Assembly: GCA_964450495.1 (NCBI GenBank)
Contig: CAYVFU010000017.1
Location: 1 to 64,000, forward strand
Reading direction: 5' to 3'
Source: CALFUK01 sp964450495
GTDB taxonomy: Bacteria > Bacteroidota > Bacteroidia > Chitinophagales > Saprospiraceae
Length of the DNA: 64,000 nt
This document shows, piece after piece, positions 8,637 to 17,203 of this stretch. Numbering within the stretch: the stretch's first letter is position 1; the number at the start of each line of letters is the position of its first letter. A program made the translations under genes and the position numbers. A model generated the notes under the pieces. It saw only the letters and a list, made by a program, of their open reading frames with translations, ran no database searches and had not been told where the DNA came from.

Positions 8637-11273
8637 TTAAAACTTTATGCTCAAATTCAAATTAAACGTTCGATTTAATAAATTACTTTCTGATCCAATA
8701 ATATTATTTTCTGTTACATTGTCATTCCTCTCTCTAAAACCAATTATTTGTTGTTGGTATTTTACATTTTGAGTGTTGAAAACGTTGAAAATTCCAGCGC
8801 CAATTGTAATAGGGTAGAAGTCATTTTTGAATATGTATGTTGCACCAATATCTACCCGATGATAATCAGGTAATGTGCTGGTGACATCATTTTGATTTGT
8901 GTTTCTACGTCCTCTATTTTCCTCTCGCAATAAATCCTCTAATGAACTAAATCGTCGACCTGAATAGAAGGAATAATTTAAATCGATAGAAAAATTATCA
9001 ATTGAATATTTATTCAATATGCTAAGTTGATGACGACGATCATCTTGAGCAAGAAAATATTGACCATTGCTGATCTCATCAAATTTATGTTCAGTTTTAC
9101 TTAATGAATAGCTTAACTGTGTAGTTAATGAAGAGAATTCTTTGGCCATTAAAAAATCTATTCCATATGACCTACCGTCTCCAGTTTGTACTGTAAATAA
9201 TTGTGCAGCATTGAGGTCATCAAACAAATTATCATTGTCTCTAAATATTTCAGAAATATCAGACAGATTTTTATAGTACACTTCGACATCAATTAGTAGG
9301 CCACCTTTTTTTACAATTATCCCACTCATTAGATTTGTCGAATTACTGACTGCAAAATTTCTATTATCAGCAAGAATCCATCGGTTAATAAAATTTCCAA
9401 AATTTGATTCTATAGATAATTCATTAAGAAATTGATTTTGTCTACTGGCAGAGAATTTAAATGAATACTTATTATTCAATGTATGGGTAATATTTAGCTG
9501 TGGAGATAAATAATATTTACCTGTTCCAGAATAATACGTTACACCGCTTCCACCTGTGATTGTTGTTTTATCTGATAATGAATACTCATACAAACTGTAT
9601 AACGTAGATTCACTAAAGTTTTCGTCAGTTGAGATCAGATTGCTGGCATCAATATCTAAAAAGAATTCCGCCTCATGTCGTATTGATTTAATTCCAGTCG
9701 TCAACTTGCTTTTATCTTTTTTATAAATACCAGATACAGTAAGTCCTATATTTTTAATAGAATTGAATTGTCCTTCTTCGTTAATAGATGATTCTCCTTC
9801 ACTTCCATCTCTTCTCATAAAAATGCTTTCAGAAAGAAGTTTGTCTTCTATAGAGTAATTGCTGATATAGCTGTTTAAGTTGAGTGATAGAATGTCATTC
9901 AGCTTGTAATTACTTTGAAAACCTAATCCAAAATTATTCCATCCCTCTTCAGTCTTATAGTTGTTTTCAGTAAGTATTAACCTACCTCTATTTGAACTTT
10001 CTAATTCATCAGTAGAAATATTTGAAAATTGGTCGTCACTTACAAAAAAGGAAAGTTGTCCACTCAATTTATCATTGTCATCATATTTTAATTTCCCAAA
10101 CAAATCAATAAAATTAAAAGACGGATTTGATTCTATTTGATTAACATTGTCTTCATCAAAGTCATTATTTATCTCCGTACTTCCAATCGAATTAAACGAG
10201 GTATTTGATATATTTCGAATTGTACTTCTTCCGCTTAGCGTTAGTTGTGTGTTGTTAGCAACTGGAGCGCTTAATGTGAGTGAGCTTTCCAATAAGCTTG
10301 CATTTATTTTTCCTGAAAGTTGATTGGAGTTTTTTAATGTAGAAAGTTGTACAATGCCACCAATTTTATTGCCATAGTTAATTGGTTGGGCATTTTTGTA
10401 CACAGTCACTTGATCTATATAGTCTTCATTTACTGAGCTAAATACGCCATAGTAATGCGAAGTGTTATATAATGGGATTCCGTCTAAAACAATTAAAGTT
10501 TCATCTGCACTGCTTCCACGTATTTTAATCTCAACTGAAGAATCATCAGATGCATTAATGCCTGGTAAAAATTGAACGCTTCTCAATAGATCAGATCCTG
10601 CAAGACCAGAAGCTGTATTGTCAAATCGGTTCATTTTTATGACTTGATTCTTAGTGTCCGATATAATGGTCGGTACTTTAGAGATCAATAATATTTCAGC
10701 TATTTCATTTAATCTGGTTTTTAGTGTTGTCAATTGATTTTGTTGAAGTTTTAGTACAGTTGTTTCTATAACTTCAAAACCCAACATATGTATGATCACA
10801 TTAAGGTCAGGTTGATTTATAGGTACCTCCATTTCAAAGTAGCCTTTGGGATCTGAAAACACTGTCTGTTGAATTTCAGGTATGGCAATTGCCGCAAATT
10901 CAATTGGCTCACCATTAGCATCAGAGATGTACCCAGTTAGTCTTGTTGATTTAGCTGTTGTTACTCGTTTACCTAAGGCCTTCTTTCTTAAGAGAATATT
11001 CTTGGCATACATTTCATTTTCTAAGTTAAATAGATCTAAGCAATCTTCTATGAGGCCATCTATTGTATTGCTTGTTATGTTTACTGATTTTATTTCCTCG
11101 ATATTTAGTAAATCACTAGAATAGGAAAAAGTATAATCACTTAGGGATGATAAGGTATCTATTAAAGTTGTAATCTGGATATTTTCAACTTGTAGGGCAT
11201 AGTTATTTTGGGAGTAGGCGTGTGTAGAAGTGGAAGCTAAGAAAATTATACAAATAATTAAATGTCTAATCAT
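8637..11273 (-). CDS. TonB-dependent outer-membrane receptor (FecA-like, with STN domain)
   Basis: 878-residue outer-membrane receptor. Signal peptide (cleavage near AYSQ); STN/secretin-TonB signalling domain at about 24-100; carboxypeptidase-regulatory-like domain at about 110-190 (LTGYISDANGEPIEFAAIAI); plug at about 205-310 (LRSVQFLPGI, IRGSSADETLIVLDGIPLY); then a beta-barrel ending in NLSIKF with terminal Phe. The STN domain marks it as a signal-transducing receptor. Its ATG overlaps the FecR stop by 4 bases (ATGA), so it is the last gene of the sigma - protease - FecR - receptor operon. The ligand is unknown. There is no SusD-like partner downstream, which argues against a standard glycan-uptake pair. 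Confidence 0.92.
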   Translation of the reverse strand: MIRHLIICIIFLASTSTHAYSQNNYALQVENIQITTLIDTLSSLSDYTFSYSSDLLNIEEIKSVNITSNTIDGLIEDCLDLFNLENEMYAKNILLRKKALGKRVTTAKSTRLTGYISDANGEPIEFAAIAIPEIQQTVFSDPKGYFEMEVPINQPDLNVIIHMLGFEVIETTVLKLQQNQLTTLKTRLNEIAEILLISKVPTIISDTKNQVIKMNRFDNTASGLAGSDLLRSVQFLPGINASDDSSVEIKIRGSSADETLIVLDGIPLYNTSHYYGVFSSVNEDYIDQVTVYKNAQPINYGNKIGGIVQLSTLKNSNQLSGKINASLLESSLTLSAPVANNTQLTLSGRSTIRNISNTSFNSIGSTEINNDFDEDNVNQIESNPSFNFIDLFGKLKYDDNDKLSGQLSFFVSDDQFSNISTDELESSNRGRLILTENNYKTEEGWNNFGLGFQSNYKLNDILSLNLNSYISNYSIEDKLLSESIFMRRDGSEGESSINEEGQFNSIKNIGLTVSGIYKKDKSKLTTGIKSIRHEAEFFLDIDASNLISTDENFSESTLYSLYEYSLSDKTTITGGSGVTYYSGTGKYYLSPQLNITHTLNNKYSFKFSASRQNQFLNELSIESNFGNFINRWILADNRNFAVSNSTNLMSGIIVKKGGLLIDVEVYYKNLSDISEIFRDNDNLFDDLNAAQLFTVQTGDGRSYGIDFLMAKEFSSLTTQLSYSLSKTEHKFDEISNGQYFLAQDDRRHQLSILNKYSIDNFSIDLNYSFYSGRRFSSLEDLLREENRGRRNTNQNDVTSTLPDYHRVDIGATYIFKNDFYPITIGAGIFNVFNTQNVKYQQQIIGFRERNDNVTENNIIGSESNLLNRTFNLNLSIKF

Positions 11274-12235
11274 TCAGTTTTTGAAATGTTTATTTGTTTC
11301 CCTTCAATGCTGTATTTTAAATTCATAGGCCAACAAATCTGTTGTAATACATTTTTTATATTAGACTGTGGGATATTGCCTGTGAAATTTCTTGACAAGA
11401 TATAGTCTTCTGCATTAATTGTCATCTTGTATTTTGTCTCTATTTCAGCAAATACTGATTTTAAGCTTTGATCTCTAAAGGTAAAATCCTTCTCTTTCCA
11501 CGGAACAAATAGTTCTGTGTGGGTTTCTTTTTCTATTTTAGCTTTATCCTCAGACACCAACACGGATTCTTTAGCAGTGAGGGTTGTCGAAGATTGAGAT
11601 GATAAATTTGTCACTTTAACGCGACCTGTAAAACAACTTACTGTCGTTTTACCATCTTCTTCGTCAATGAGAAAGCTTGTGCCAAGTACTTCAACTTTTA
11701 CCTCTTCTGTCAGTACGATAAAAGATTCTCCTTTTTCTACATCAAAAAATGCTTCTCCATCTAGCTCAATTTCTCGATTAGATAAATAGTTATCTGAGTT
11801 ATAATTGATTGACGAGCCTGGAGTGATATCAATTCTAGATTTATCAGGTAATTGATGAGACACAAATTCTGGTTGACTATTTGTTAACTCAAAGATTGTC
11901 TCCTGCCCACCGCGATAAATAAATAAAAAGGCTAGACAAGCAGCTGCTGCTGTTAAAGCAATATATCTTATTATACTTGATTGTTTCTTTGGTTGATCTT
12001 GAACTTTAATAGACTCTTCTATGCGTGACCATACATGATTCTCACGATCTTGTGTATTTTGATCAGATTTGAATGTAAAGGACTGCACAATAGAAATAGC
12101 TTCCTTGACTTTCTGTGTCTGAGTTGATTCTTGGCTCAGATCATGCCATTCTGAATTTTGAGATTGTCCTTCCTTTACCCAGTTTATGAATTCAGGATTA
12201 ATGGATAATTCTTCTATAGTGTAATTTTTATTCAT
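11270..12235 (-). CDS. FecR-family anti-sigma factor
   Basis: Inner-membrane anti-sigma regulator of 321 residues. It has a cytoplasmic N-terminal region of about 87 residues, one membrane helix (about 88-107, IALTAAAACLAFLFIY), a periplasmic FecR domain (VSHQLPDKSRIDITPGSSINY, EVLGTSFLI) and a C-terminal DUF4974-type region (PWKEKDFTFRDQSLKSVFAE, NFTGNIPQSNIKNVLQQI). It would hold the upstream ECF sigma inactive until the TonB receptor STN domain contacts its periplasmic part. It overlaps the receptor gene by 4 bases, and lies 15 bases after the metalloprotease gene. Confidence 0.93.
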   Translation of the reverse strand: MNKNYTIEELSINPEFINWVKEGQSQNSEWHDLSQESTQTQKVKEAISIVQSFTFKSDQNTQDRENHVWSRIEESIKVQDQPKKQSSIIRYIALTAAAACLAFLFIYRGGQETIFELTNSQPEFVSHQLPDKSRIDITPGSSINYNSDNYLSNREIELDGEAFFDVEKGESFIVLTEEVKVEVLGTSFLIDEEDGKTTVSCFTGRVKVTNLSSQSSTTLTAKESVLVSEDKAKIEKETHTELFVPWKEKDFTFRDQSLKSVFAEIETKYKMTINAEDYILSRNFTGNIPQSNIKNVLQQICWPMNLKYSIEGKQINISKTE

Positions 12236-12250
12236 AAGCCAAGGCTGTTA

Positions 12251-12727
12251 TCAATTTGAAAATAATTCATCCAAATAAGTGCTTCTATTTTGTGAATTGT
12301 ATCTTATGTTGCAATTGCTTTCACCAGTATTCATAATGCTAATACAAGTACCATTCGGAGAAGATGAATCATCATGTGTTCTACCCAAGGCACAATGTCC
12401 CAACTCATGAAATACTAAGAATTCTTTTTGTAAATCGGTGAGCCTTGACCAACTAAAAGCATCAATAATGACTGTCTTTTCCCCATTACCACTTGTATTG
12501 CATTGGCCAAGAATGGTTGAGCCTTCTATATCTTGCAGTACGCCATTTATTCTCATCTCTTCTAAGTCAACAGGCACATCTCGCAATGCAGCTTCTTCTT
12601 GAAAAGAGGAGAAATATTCTAGTATTTCAGTGGCGACAATAGCTTGGTTATCCTCGTCCTTTACGCAACTGATAAGTAGAACAACTACTAGTGCTATAAG
12701 TGATATTTTACGTGGCATTTTCATCAT
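12251..12727 (-). CDS. Lipoprotein zinc metallopeptidase
   Basis: 158-residue exported lipoprotein (lipobox LLISC, Cys21). A compact protease domain carries FLVFHELGHCALGRTH (H107, E108, H111, H118) followed by SIMN (Met132), which resembles a Met-turn. The third zinc ligand spacing is one residue longer than the metzincin HExxHxxGxxH, so I call it a zincin rather than a classic metzincin. Small lipoproteins with HELGHC occur across Bacteroidota, but the substrate is unknown. Its place between the ECF sigma and FecR genes, 8 and 15 bases from its neighbours, strongly suggests co-expression with the signalling system. Confidence 0.8.
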   Translation of the reverse strand: MMKMPRKISLIALVVVLLISCVKDEDNQAIVATEILEYFSSFQEEAALRDVPVDLEEMRINGVLQDIEGSTILGQCNTSGNGEKTVIIDAFSWSRLTDLQKEFLVFHELGHCALGRTHDDSSSPNGTCISIMNTGESNCNIRYNSQNRSTYLDELFSN

Positions 12728-12734
12728 ACTACTT

Positions 12735-13325
12735 CTATAAGCATAGAGTTGCTAGTATGTACCCTATAAAAACAAGAAAAAATTTGTATTTGCCTCTAAG
12801 CGTAGCTATTGCCTTATGTGCAAGATTTCTAACAGATTGATTTGAGATGCCTATATTTGTTGCTATTGACTCATTATCCATATTCGAATAGTATTTCAAA
12901 TACAGAATTTCTCTTTGTCTGCGTGGCAATTCTGAAAAGCAATGTTTTAATTGCATTGATCGTTCATCAGTTGTTTCAATTTCTATAAGCATATCTTCTG
13001 CAGAAGAGACTGTATCCATTTTCATATCGCCAATCTCTTCTTTGAGCACAGTCTTTCGATTTTTCTTGGTCTTGCGTATTATTTTCCTCTTTAAGGAGAT
13101 CATTAGATAAGGCCTGATATTGTCCGTGTCCGATAAGTTCTCCTTTCTGTTCCATATTTCAATAAATAGATCATGAATGGAATCTTCAACCAATACGTCA
13201 TCAGAGGTGAATGTTTTACCATAATTATATATGTGATTGAATTCGCGATTGTATATTTCTTTAAGAGCTGCTTGGTCACCTCTTTTCAATCTTTTCCACA
13301 ATTCTGTATCTGAGCTTCTTAACAC
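12735..13325 (-). CDS. ECF RNA polymerase sigma factor (FecI-like)
   Basis: 196-residue sigma-70-family regulator of the ECF class. Region 2 is at about 10-80 (DSIHDLFIEIWNRKENL), region 4 at about 120-180 (ELPRRQREILYLKYYSNMDNE, then an HTH with ISNQSVRNLAHKA). The hydrophobic tail FFLVFIGYILATLCL is common in Bacteroidota FecI proteins. No ATG is in frame before the domain; the GTG at 13325 is the best start. It heads a leftward operon with a metalloprotease, FecR and TonB receptor, and is divergent from the repeat lipoprotein gene. Confidence 0.92.
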   Translation of the reverse strand: MLRSSDTELWKRLKRGDQAALKEIYNREFNHIYNYGKTFTSDDVLVEDSIHDLFIEIWNRKENLSDTDNIRPYLMISLKRKIIRKTKKNRKTVLKEEIGDMKMDTVSSAEDMLIEIETTDERSMQLKHCFSELPRRQREILYLKYYSNMDNESIATNIGISNQSVRNLAHKAIATLRGKYKFFLVFIGYILATLCL

Positions 13326-13481
13326 AGTGGTTTTTTTGTTAGTTGACGGAATGATTTTATAACTGCGTAAATAACACTTTTATTTTTTTTGATTTTCTTA
13401 ACATTTAAAAAAGAGTACAAATCGAACCCAGTTGGCTTATCACTGTGTACGCTAATTATTAAACCAAAAAATAAAATTATT

Positions 13482-14192
13482 ATGCTAAATTCAATTTCAA
13501 GTCAATTTCTAGTAGGATTGGTACTTATCCTAAGTGTATTTACTGTTGCCTGTGACAACACAGAATTCGATGATGCAACAACAGAAAACTTTGGGGGCGA
13601 CTTCAATTCAGAATCTTCAGCAATGAGGAGTAGCTGCTTTGAATTAGTCTATCCAATTCAGGTAACATTAACAGATGGTTCTACAGTCGATATAGATAGC
13701 CAAGAGACACTAAGAACCACAAAGCAAGCTGATAGAGAGGCTAATGAAGATGGTTCAAATCTAGCATTTGTATTTCCATTGTCAGTAATTGTTGAAGAAG
13801 AGACTATAGAAGTCACAACAATGGAAGAACTGCAAGCTTTAAAGTCAGACTGTAAATCATCAAGAGGAAACAGAAATGGTAAAGGAAACCGTGGGAGTAA
13901 AGGTAACAGAGGTGGCAATAACAATTGTTTCTCAGTAGTCTATCCATTAACCTTTGCATTTGAAGATGGCTCTACGGTTTCAGTCGAAAGCAGAGAAGAA
14001 TTAAGAGAAGCATACCAGACATTCACTGAAGAAAATCCAGAAGCAACAGAAAGACCGTCAGTAGTTTATCCTATCACAGTGACTACAGAAGATGGAGAAT
14101 CAATAGAGGTCGCCGATGAAGAAGCACTGGATGCATTAAAAGAATCGTGCTCAGACGATGATGAGGCAGATGACACAGTAGAGAATAATTAA
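13482..14192 (+). CDS. Lipoprotein with four YP-type beta repeats
   Basis: 236-residue lipoprotein of unknown function. Signal peptide with lipobox FTVAC (Cys24). The mature part holds four related modules of about 30 residues: 52-80 (CFELVYPIQVTLTDGSTV), 94-124 (FVFPLSVIV, ending in Cys), 149-178 (CFSVVYPLTFAFEDGSTV) and 192-223 (VVYPITVTTEDGESIEV, ending in Cys). They form two A-B pairs, each bracketed by Cys (52/124 and 149/223), joined by a Gly/Asn/Arg/Lys linker (129-148). The tail is acidic. I use the ATG at 13482; the upstream reading lacks a signal peptide. It is divergent from the ECF sigma gene, so it may be a target or part of that signalling system. Modules look like small beta domains. 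Confidence 0.85.
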   Translation: MLNSISSQFLVGLVLILSVFTVACDNTEFDDATTENFGGDFNSESSAMRSSCFELVYPIQVTLTDGSTVDIDSQETLRTTKQADREANEDGSNLAFVFPLSVIVEEETIEVTTMEELQALKSDCKSSRGNRNGKGNRGSKGNRGGNNNCFSVVYPLTFAFEDGSTVSVESREELREAYQTFTEENPEATERPSVVYPITVTTEDGESIEVADEEALDALKESCSDDDEADDTVENN

Positions 14193-14223
14193 GGTAGTTG
14201 TAGTAGTAGTAAACGTAGTTCGT

Positions 14224-14257
14224 GAAGCTCCAGTATCATTGTCGATGCTGGGGCTTC
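14224..14257 (+). terminator. Rho-independent terminator after the repeat lipoprotein
   Basis: A 14-base-pair stem (GAAGCTCCAGTATC against GATGCTGGGGCTTC, two G-U pairs) with a 6-base loop, followed by TTTGGTTT, 31 bases after the stop codon. Confidence 0.8.
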
Positions 14258-14342
14258 TTTGGTTTAGCTTTCAAAGAGGGATATGTTTTAACTTCTTTAG
14301 GGACTATTATTTTAACATTTCATAAAATTTATAATCTCTTTT

Positions 14343-15191
14343 TCACATGATCAAATGCCTCCTAAGCTTACCTCCTCTTACATTGTTTACATCAAACTCT
14401 GTTACGAAAGCTTCATTATCAATGGAATCTATCAACTTGTGAATCCGTCTTAGATCAATTCTGTTAATAATCAAGTGAATGATTTCTTTATTATCGGAGA
14501 CTCCTCTCTTGCCAAATCCCTTTAGTCCTTGATAGACTGTAATACCATTACCGATATGCTCCAAGAAAAGTCTTTGCATATCCTGGCTTTTGTTAGATAT
14601 GATAATAAGACCAATGTAGTTTTCAAATCCTTGTATGGTGAAATCAACTGCCTTACCAGTGACTATGTATGTTAATATAGAATACATGGCGATTTCTGGG
14701 GTAAGAATGACTGCTGTTATACTAAATATGACAATATTGAATGCAAGTAATATAGCTCCAATAGAGAAACCAAATTTTTGATTTATGTAGATACCCAAAA
14801 TCTCGGCCCCATCTAATACAGAGCCATTTCTTATCGCCAAACCTATACCAACACCTAAAAGTAACCCACCGAATACTGCTATAATTAATTTATCCTCTGT
14901 TATTGGCTGAAAATTTTCAAAGTGTATAAATAAAGCTAAGCAGCAAACTGAGAGTAAAGATTTAGTAATAATCCACTTATCTAAGGTAAAATACCCTATA
15001 ATAAAGAATGGTACTGATATAATAGGTAGAATAAGAGATATGTCGCAGTCAAAAATCTTACTGACCAAAATTGCAATACCTGTAGCACCTCCATCTAAAA
15101 AGCCATTAGGTAAGAGAAACATTTTCAGACCTATGCTTGCAAGTAAAATGGCAATTATAATTTGTATTAGTTCTGATATAATGCTCTTCAA
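14343..15191 (-). CDS. YitT-family membrane protein
   Basis: 282-residue inner-membrane protein. Five to six hydrophobic segments lie in the first 190 residues, with FLLPNGFLDGGATGIAIL and NGSVLDGAEILGIYI, the two characteristic loops of the YitT (DUF161) family. A soluble C-terminal DUF2179 domain follows (IIISNKSQDMQRLFLEH, GITVYQGLKGFGKRG). The family is widespread and possibly concerned with transport, but no substrate is established. It is a single gene; neighbours are unrelated. Confidence 0.9.
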   Translation of the reverse strand: MKSIISELIQIIIAILLASIGLKMFLLPNGFLDGGATGIAILVSKIFDCDISLILPIISVPFFIIGYFTLDKWIITKSLLSVCCLALFIHFENFQPITEDKLIIAVFGGLLLGVGIGLAIRNGSVLDGAEILGIYINQKFGFSIGAILLAFNIVIFSITAVILTPEIAMYSILTYIVTGKAVDFTIQGFENYIGLIIISNKSQDMQRLFLEHIGNGITVYQGLKGFGKRGVSDNKEIIHLIINRIDLRRIHKLIDSIDNEAFVTEFDVNNVRGGKLRRHLIM

Positions 15192-15434
15192 TTTGATAAT
15201 TTTTACAGTCCCGTATAGCCACTTTTACAGAAGGTTAATAAAGTGAATTTCTGAAATATATTTGATGTATAGCTGATTAAACTCAACCTTTGTAATAACA
15301 TAAATGCGATCCTGTTCATGTGTTTAAATAGTGCGCCTCAAAATAAGATTTTCCTAGCATCCAATTTTACCAGCTTGATTTGTTCTCTTGTTCTAAATAT
15401 AATTTAAATAATTTTGTTTATGCATGAGTGAAAA

Positions 15435-15737
15435 TTAAGATGCGTGCTTTACTTTAGTTATTGATGATTTTTTGCGGAGCTGTCTTTTTATTTTGGCTGA
15501 CAATTCAGCCCAGAGCGCATTGAGATTAGTTGACTTTGCTGATAAAATAATATCAGGACCTGGGACTCCTAACTTTACAACGACTTTGTAAGTTATAGGA
15601 TGAGTTGACTCTCTCTTAATATAAATTTCAGAATAAAATATATCAGTGAATTTTTTGCTCAAACTTCTAATTTTCCACTTTGCAAATCTGATATACTTAT
15701 TTGAGATATTCGCTTGATTTCTAATAACAAATTTCAT
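15435..15737 (-). CDS. HPF/RaiA-like ribosome-associated protein
   Basis: About 100 residues. The beta-alpha pattern with IYIKRESTHPITYKVVVKLGV, GPDIILSAKSTNLNALWAEL and a basic C-terminal helix KIKRQLRKK matches the S30AE/HPF-YfiA fold that binds the small ribosomal subunit during stress or slow growth. It is at the short end of the family and lacks the long C-terminal dimerisation domain. I use the ATG giving MKFVIRNQ; an ATG three codons upstream is equally open. It stands alone between YitT and a small conserved gene, which fits a stationary-phase or stress role, though this is inferred. Confidence 0.72.
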   Translation of the reverse strand: MKFVIRNQANISNKYIRFAKWKIRSLSKKFTDIFYSEIYIKRESTHPITYKVVVKLGVPGPDIILSAKSTNLNALWAELSAKIKRQLRKKSSITKVKHAS

Positions 15738-15854
15738 AATTAACATTTTAGAATTTTATTAATATAAGGTGGTCTAAGAAGACACCAATTCAACATATAA
15801 ACAACTATTTCAATTAAAAGATATTAAATCTGCTCATTCTGAAATTGAAACGTA

Positions 15855-16166
15855 TCATTGGTTTTTTTTCTTTAGAGACATAGTGAATTCGATTAGATCT
15901 GCATCCCCATATGTGCCATAAGAACTACTTAAGCAACCTTTATTTCCATCAGAGGTTTCAATTAAAAATAGAATAGACTGATCTGATGGATCACTCAGAC
16001 CTTCATGAATACAGTACTCTACAAGGAGACAATTTGATTTACTATAGGAGAGTTTACTATTTTGACCTATTAATTTATCTTCTCGATAAATAAATTCCTC
16101 TGCAAAACCTTTTTCTTTTGCATGTTTAATGTCTTCTAATAAAGTTCTACTATTTGATAATATCAT
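15855..16166 (-). CDS. Small conserved Bacteroidota protein
   Basis: 103 residues, soluble and without a signal peptide. Features: an N-terminal helix (TLLEDIKHAKEKGFAEEF) and a beta-rich core with YCIHEGLSDPSDQSILFLIET and GNKGCLSSSYGTYGDAD. This matches a small protein family common in Bacteroidota that is sometimes labelled phosphoribosylpyrophosphate synthetase in databases. It lacks the PRPP-binding motif and is far too short for that enzyme, so I do not use that name. Function unknown. Confidence 0.7.
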   Translation of the reverse strand: MILSNSRTLLEDIKHAKEKGFAEEFIYREDKLIGQNSKLSYSKSNCLLVEYCIHEGLSDPSDQSILFLIETSDGNKGCLSSSYGTYGDADLIEFTMSLKKKNQ

Positions 16167-16352
16167 AAATATTTTTTTGAATGAAGTGAGCTTATCATTT
16201 TGTTTTTTGTAATTTTAGAAGAAAATAAATTATTGTACAAATGTTTCTTTGATAGGGTGACAATATATCTTTTGCTATTTATCCATTTGCTTGAATGATT
16301 AGAATTTTATAGCGAAATTGGATAGCTCTACCTTGCTGATAAAAAGAGCAAA

Positions 16353-16387
16353 AGGCATAGGATGATCTTGAAATCAATCCTATGCCT
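16353..16387 (-). terminator. Terminator of the sigma-TetR-SPFH operon
   Basis: Perfect 11-base arms AGGCATAGGAT / ATCCTATGCCT with a 13-base loop, 13 bases beyond the stop of the SPFH gene. On the minus strand it is followed by a T-rich run (complement of 16338-16352). Confidence 0.8.
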
Positions 16388-16400
16388 AAGCCTGAAAAAA

Positions 16401-17186
16401 CTATTTATTATCGAGTATAATTGGCATATCACCATCTGAAACTACAACCTTAGCATTGGGAGATGTAGCCAGTTTTTCAAATGCCTCAATTGACTTAAAC
16501 TGTAAAACTTTCTCATCCAAGCCTTCAGCTATGATGATCTGCGCATCTCTTATACCCTTGGCTTCTATACGCTTTTGTTCTGCTTGACGTTCTGCTTGAT
16601 TCAACACAAATTCCATTCTCTGCGCTTGCTGTTCTGCTTCTAGCTTATCTTCTATTGCTGCTGCGAGACTTCTAGGTAACTGAATGCTTTTTAATAAAAC
16701 AGCATCAACGTAAATACCTTTTGATTCGAGGTATGAATCCATTCGACTTTTTATTTCCTTTTCGATATTAGATCTTTCACCTGTATGCATATCTTTTGCA
16801 AAGTAATTAGCAGAAACATCAGATACAGCCGATCTAAAGATGGGAAGAATTACATTTGTTTCGTATTCGGTGCCAATATTGCGCAATAATTCTGGAGCTT
16901 GTTTGGGGTCGACACGATAGAGGATGCTAACCTCAGAAAGAATATTGAGTCCTTCTTTTGATGGAATGTTTAGTCCTACTTCTAAATTTTCGGTTTGTGT
17001 GGATATTTTAATAATTCGTGATACAAGAGGATTATACACTTTTAGCCCTTGTGTATATCCTGTGTCAGAAAACTTACCAAATTTCCTCTTTACTCCGACT
17101 TCACCTTGTTTGATGGTGACGCAGCTTTGACCAATAAAGAGAGTAAATAAAAGTAAAGTACCTAATAATAATTTAACCTTTGTCAT
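16401..17186 (-). CDS. Prohibitin/SPFH-family protein with lipobox
   Basis: 261-residue SPFH (stomatin/prohibitin) protein. The N-terminal hydrophobic segment ends in GQSC (Cys22), a lipobox-like sequence, so it may be a lipoprotein rather than a simple membrane-anchored protein. The SPFH domain covers about 23-190 (GEVGVKRKFGKF, ILYRVDPKQAPELLRNIG), and a charged coiled coil follows (AIEDKLEAEQQAQRMEF, ERQAEQKRIEAKGI). Such proteins form membrane-associated oligomeric cages. It is the third gene of an operon, 17 bases after the TetR gene, with a good terminator, so it is the likely effector of that sigma/TetR module. Confidence 0.9.
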   Translation of the reverse strand: MTKVKLLLGTLLLFTLFIGQSCVTIKQGEVGVKRKFGKFSDTGYTQGLKVYNPLVSRIIKISTQTENLEVGLNIPSKEGLNILSEVSILYRVDPKQAPELLRNIGTEYETNVILPIFRSAVSDVSANYFAKDMHTGERSNIEKEIKSRMDSYLESKGIYVDAVLLKSIQLPRSLAAAIEDKLEAEQQAQRMEFVLNQAERQAEQKRIEAKGIRDAQIIIAEGLDEKVLQFKSIEAFEKLATSPNAKVVVSDGDMPIILDNK

Positions 17187-17203
17187 AGTCTAAAAATTTA
17201 TAG

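Noticed and set aside
12251..12727. Calling the lipoprotein protease a metzincin
   Set aside because: The distance from the second to the third His is one residue longer than HExxHxxGxxH, so only zincin is supported.
15855..16166. Naming the small gene phosphoribosylpyrophosphate synthetase
   Set aside because: No PRPP-binding motif is present and the protein has only 103 residues.
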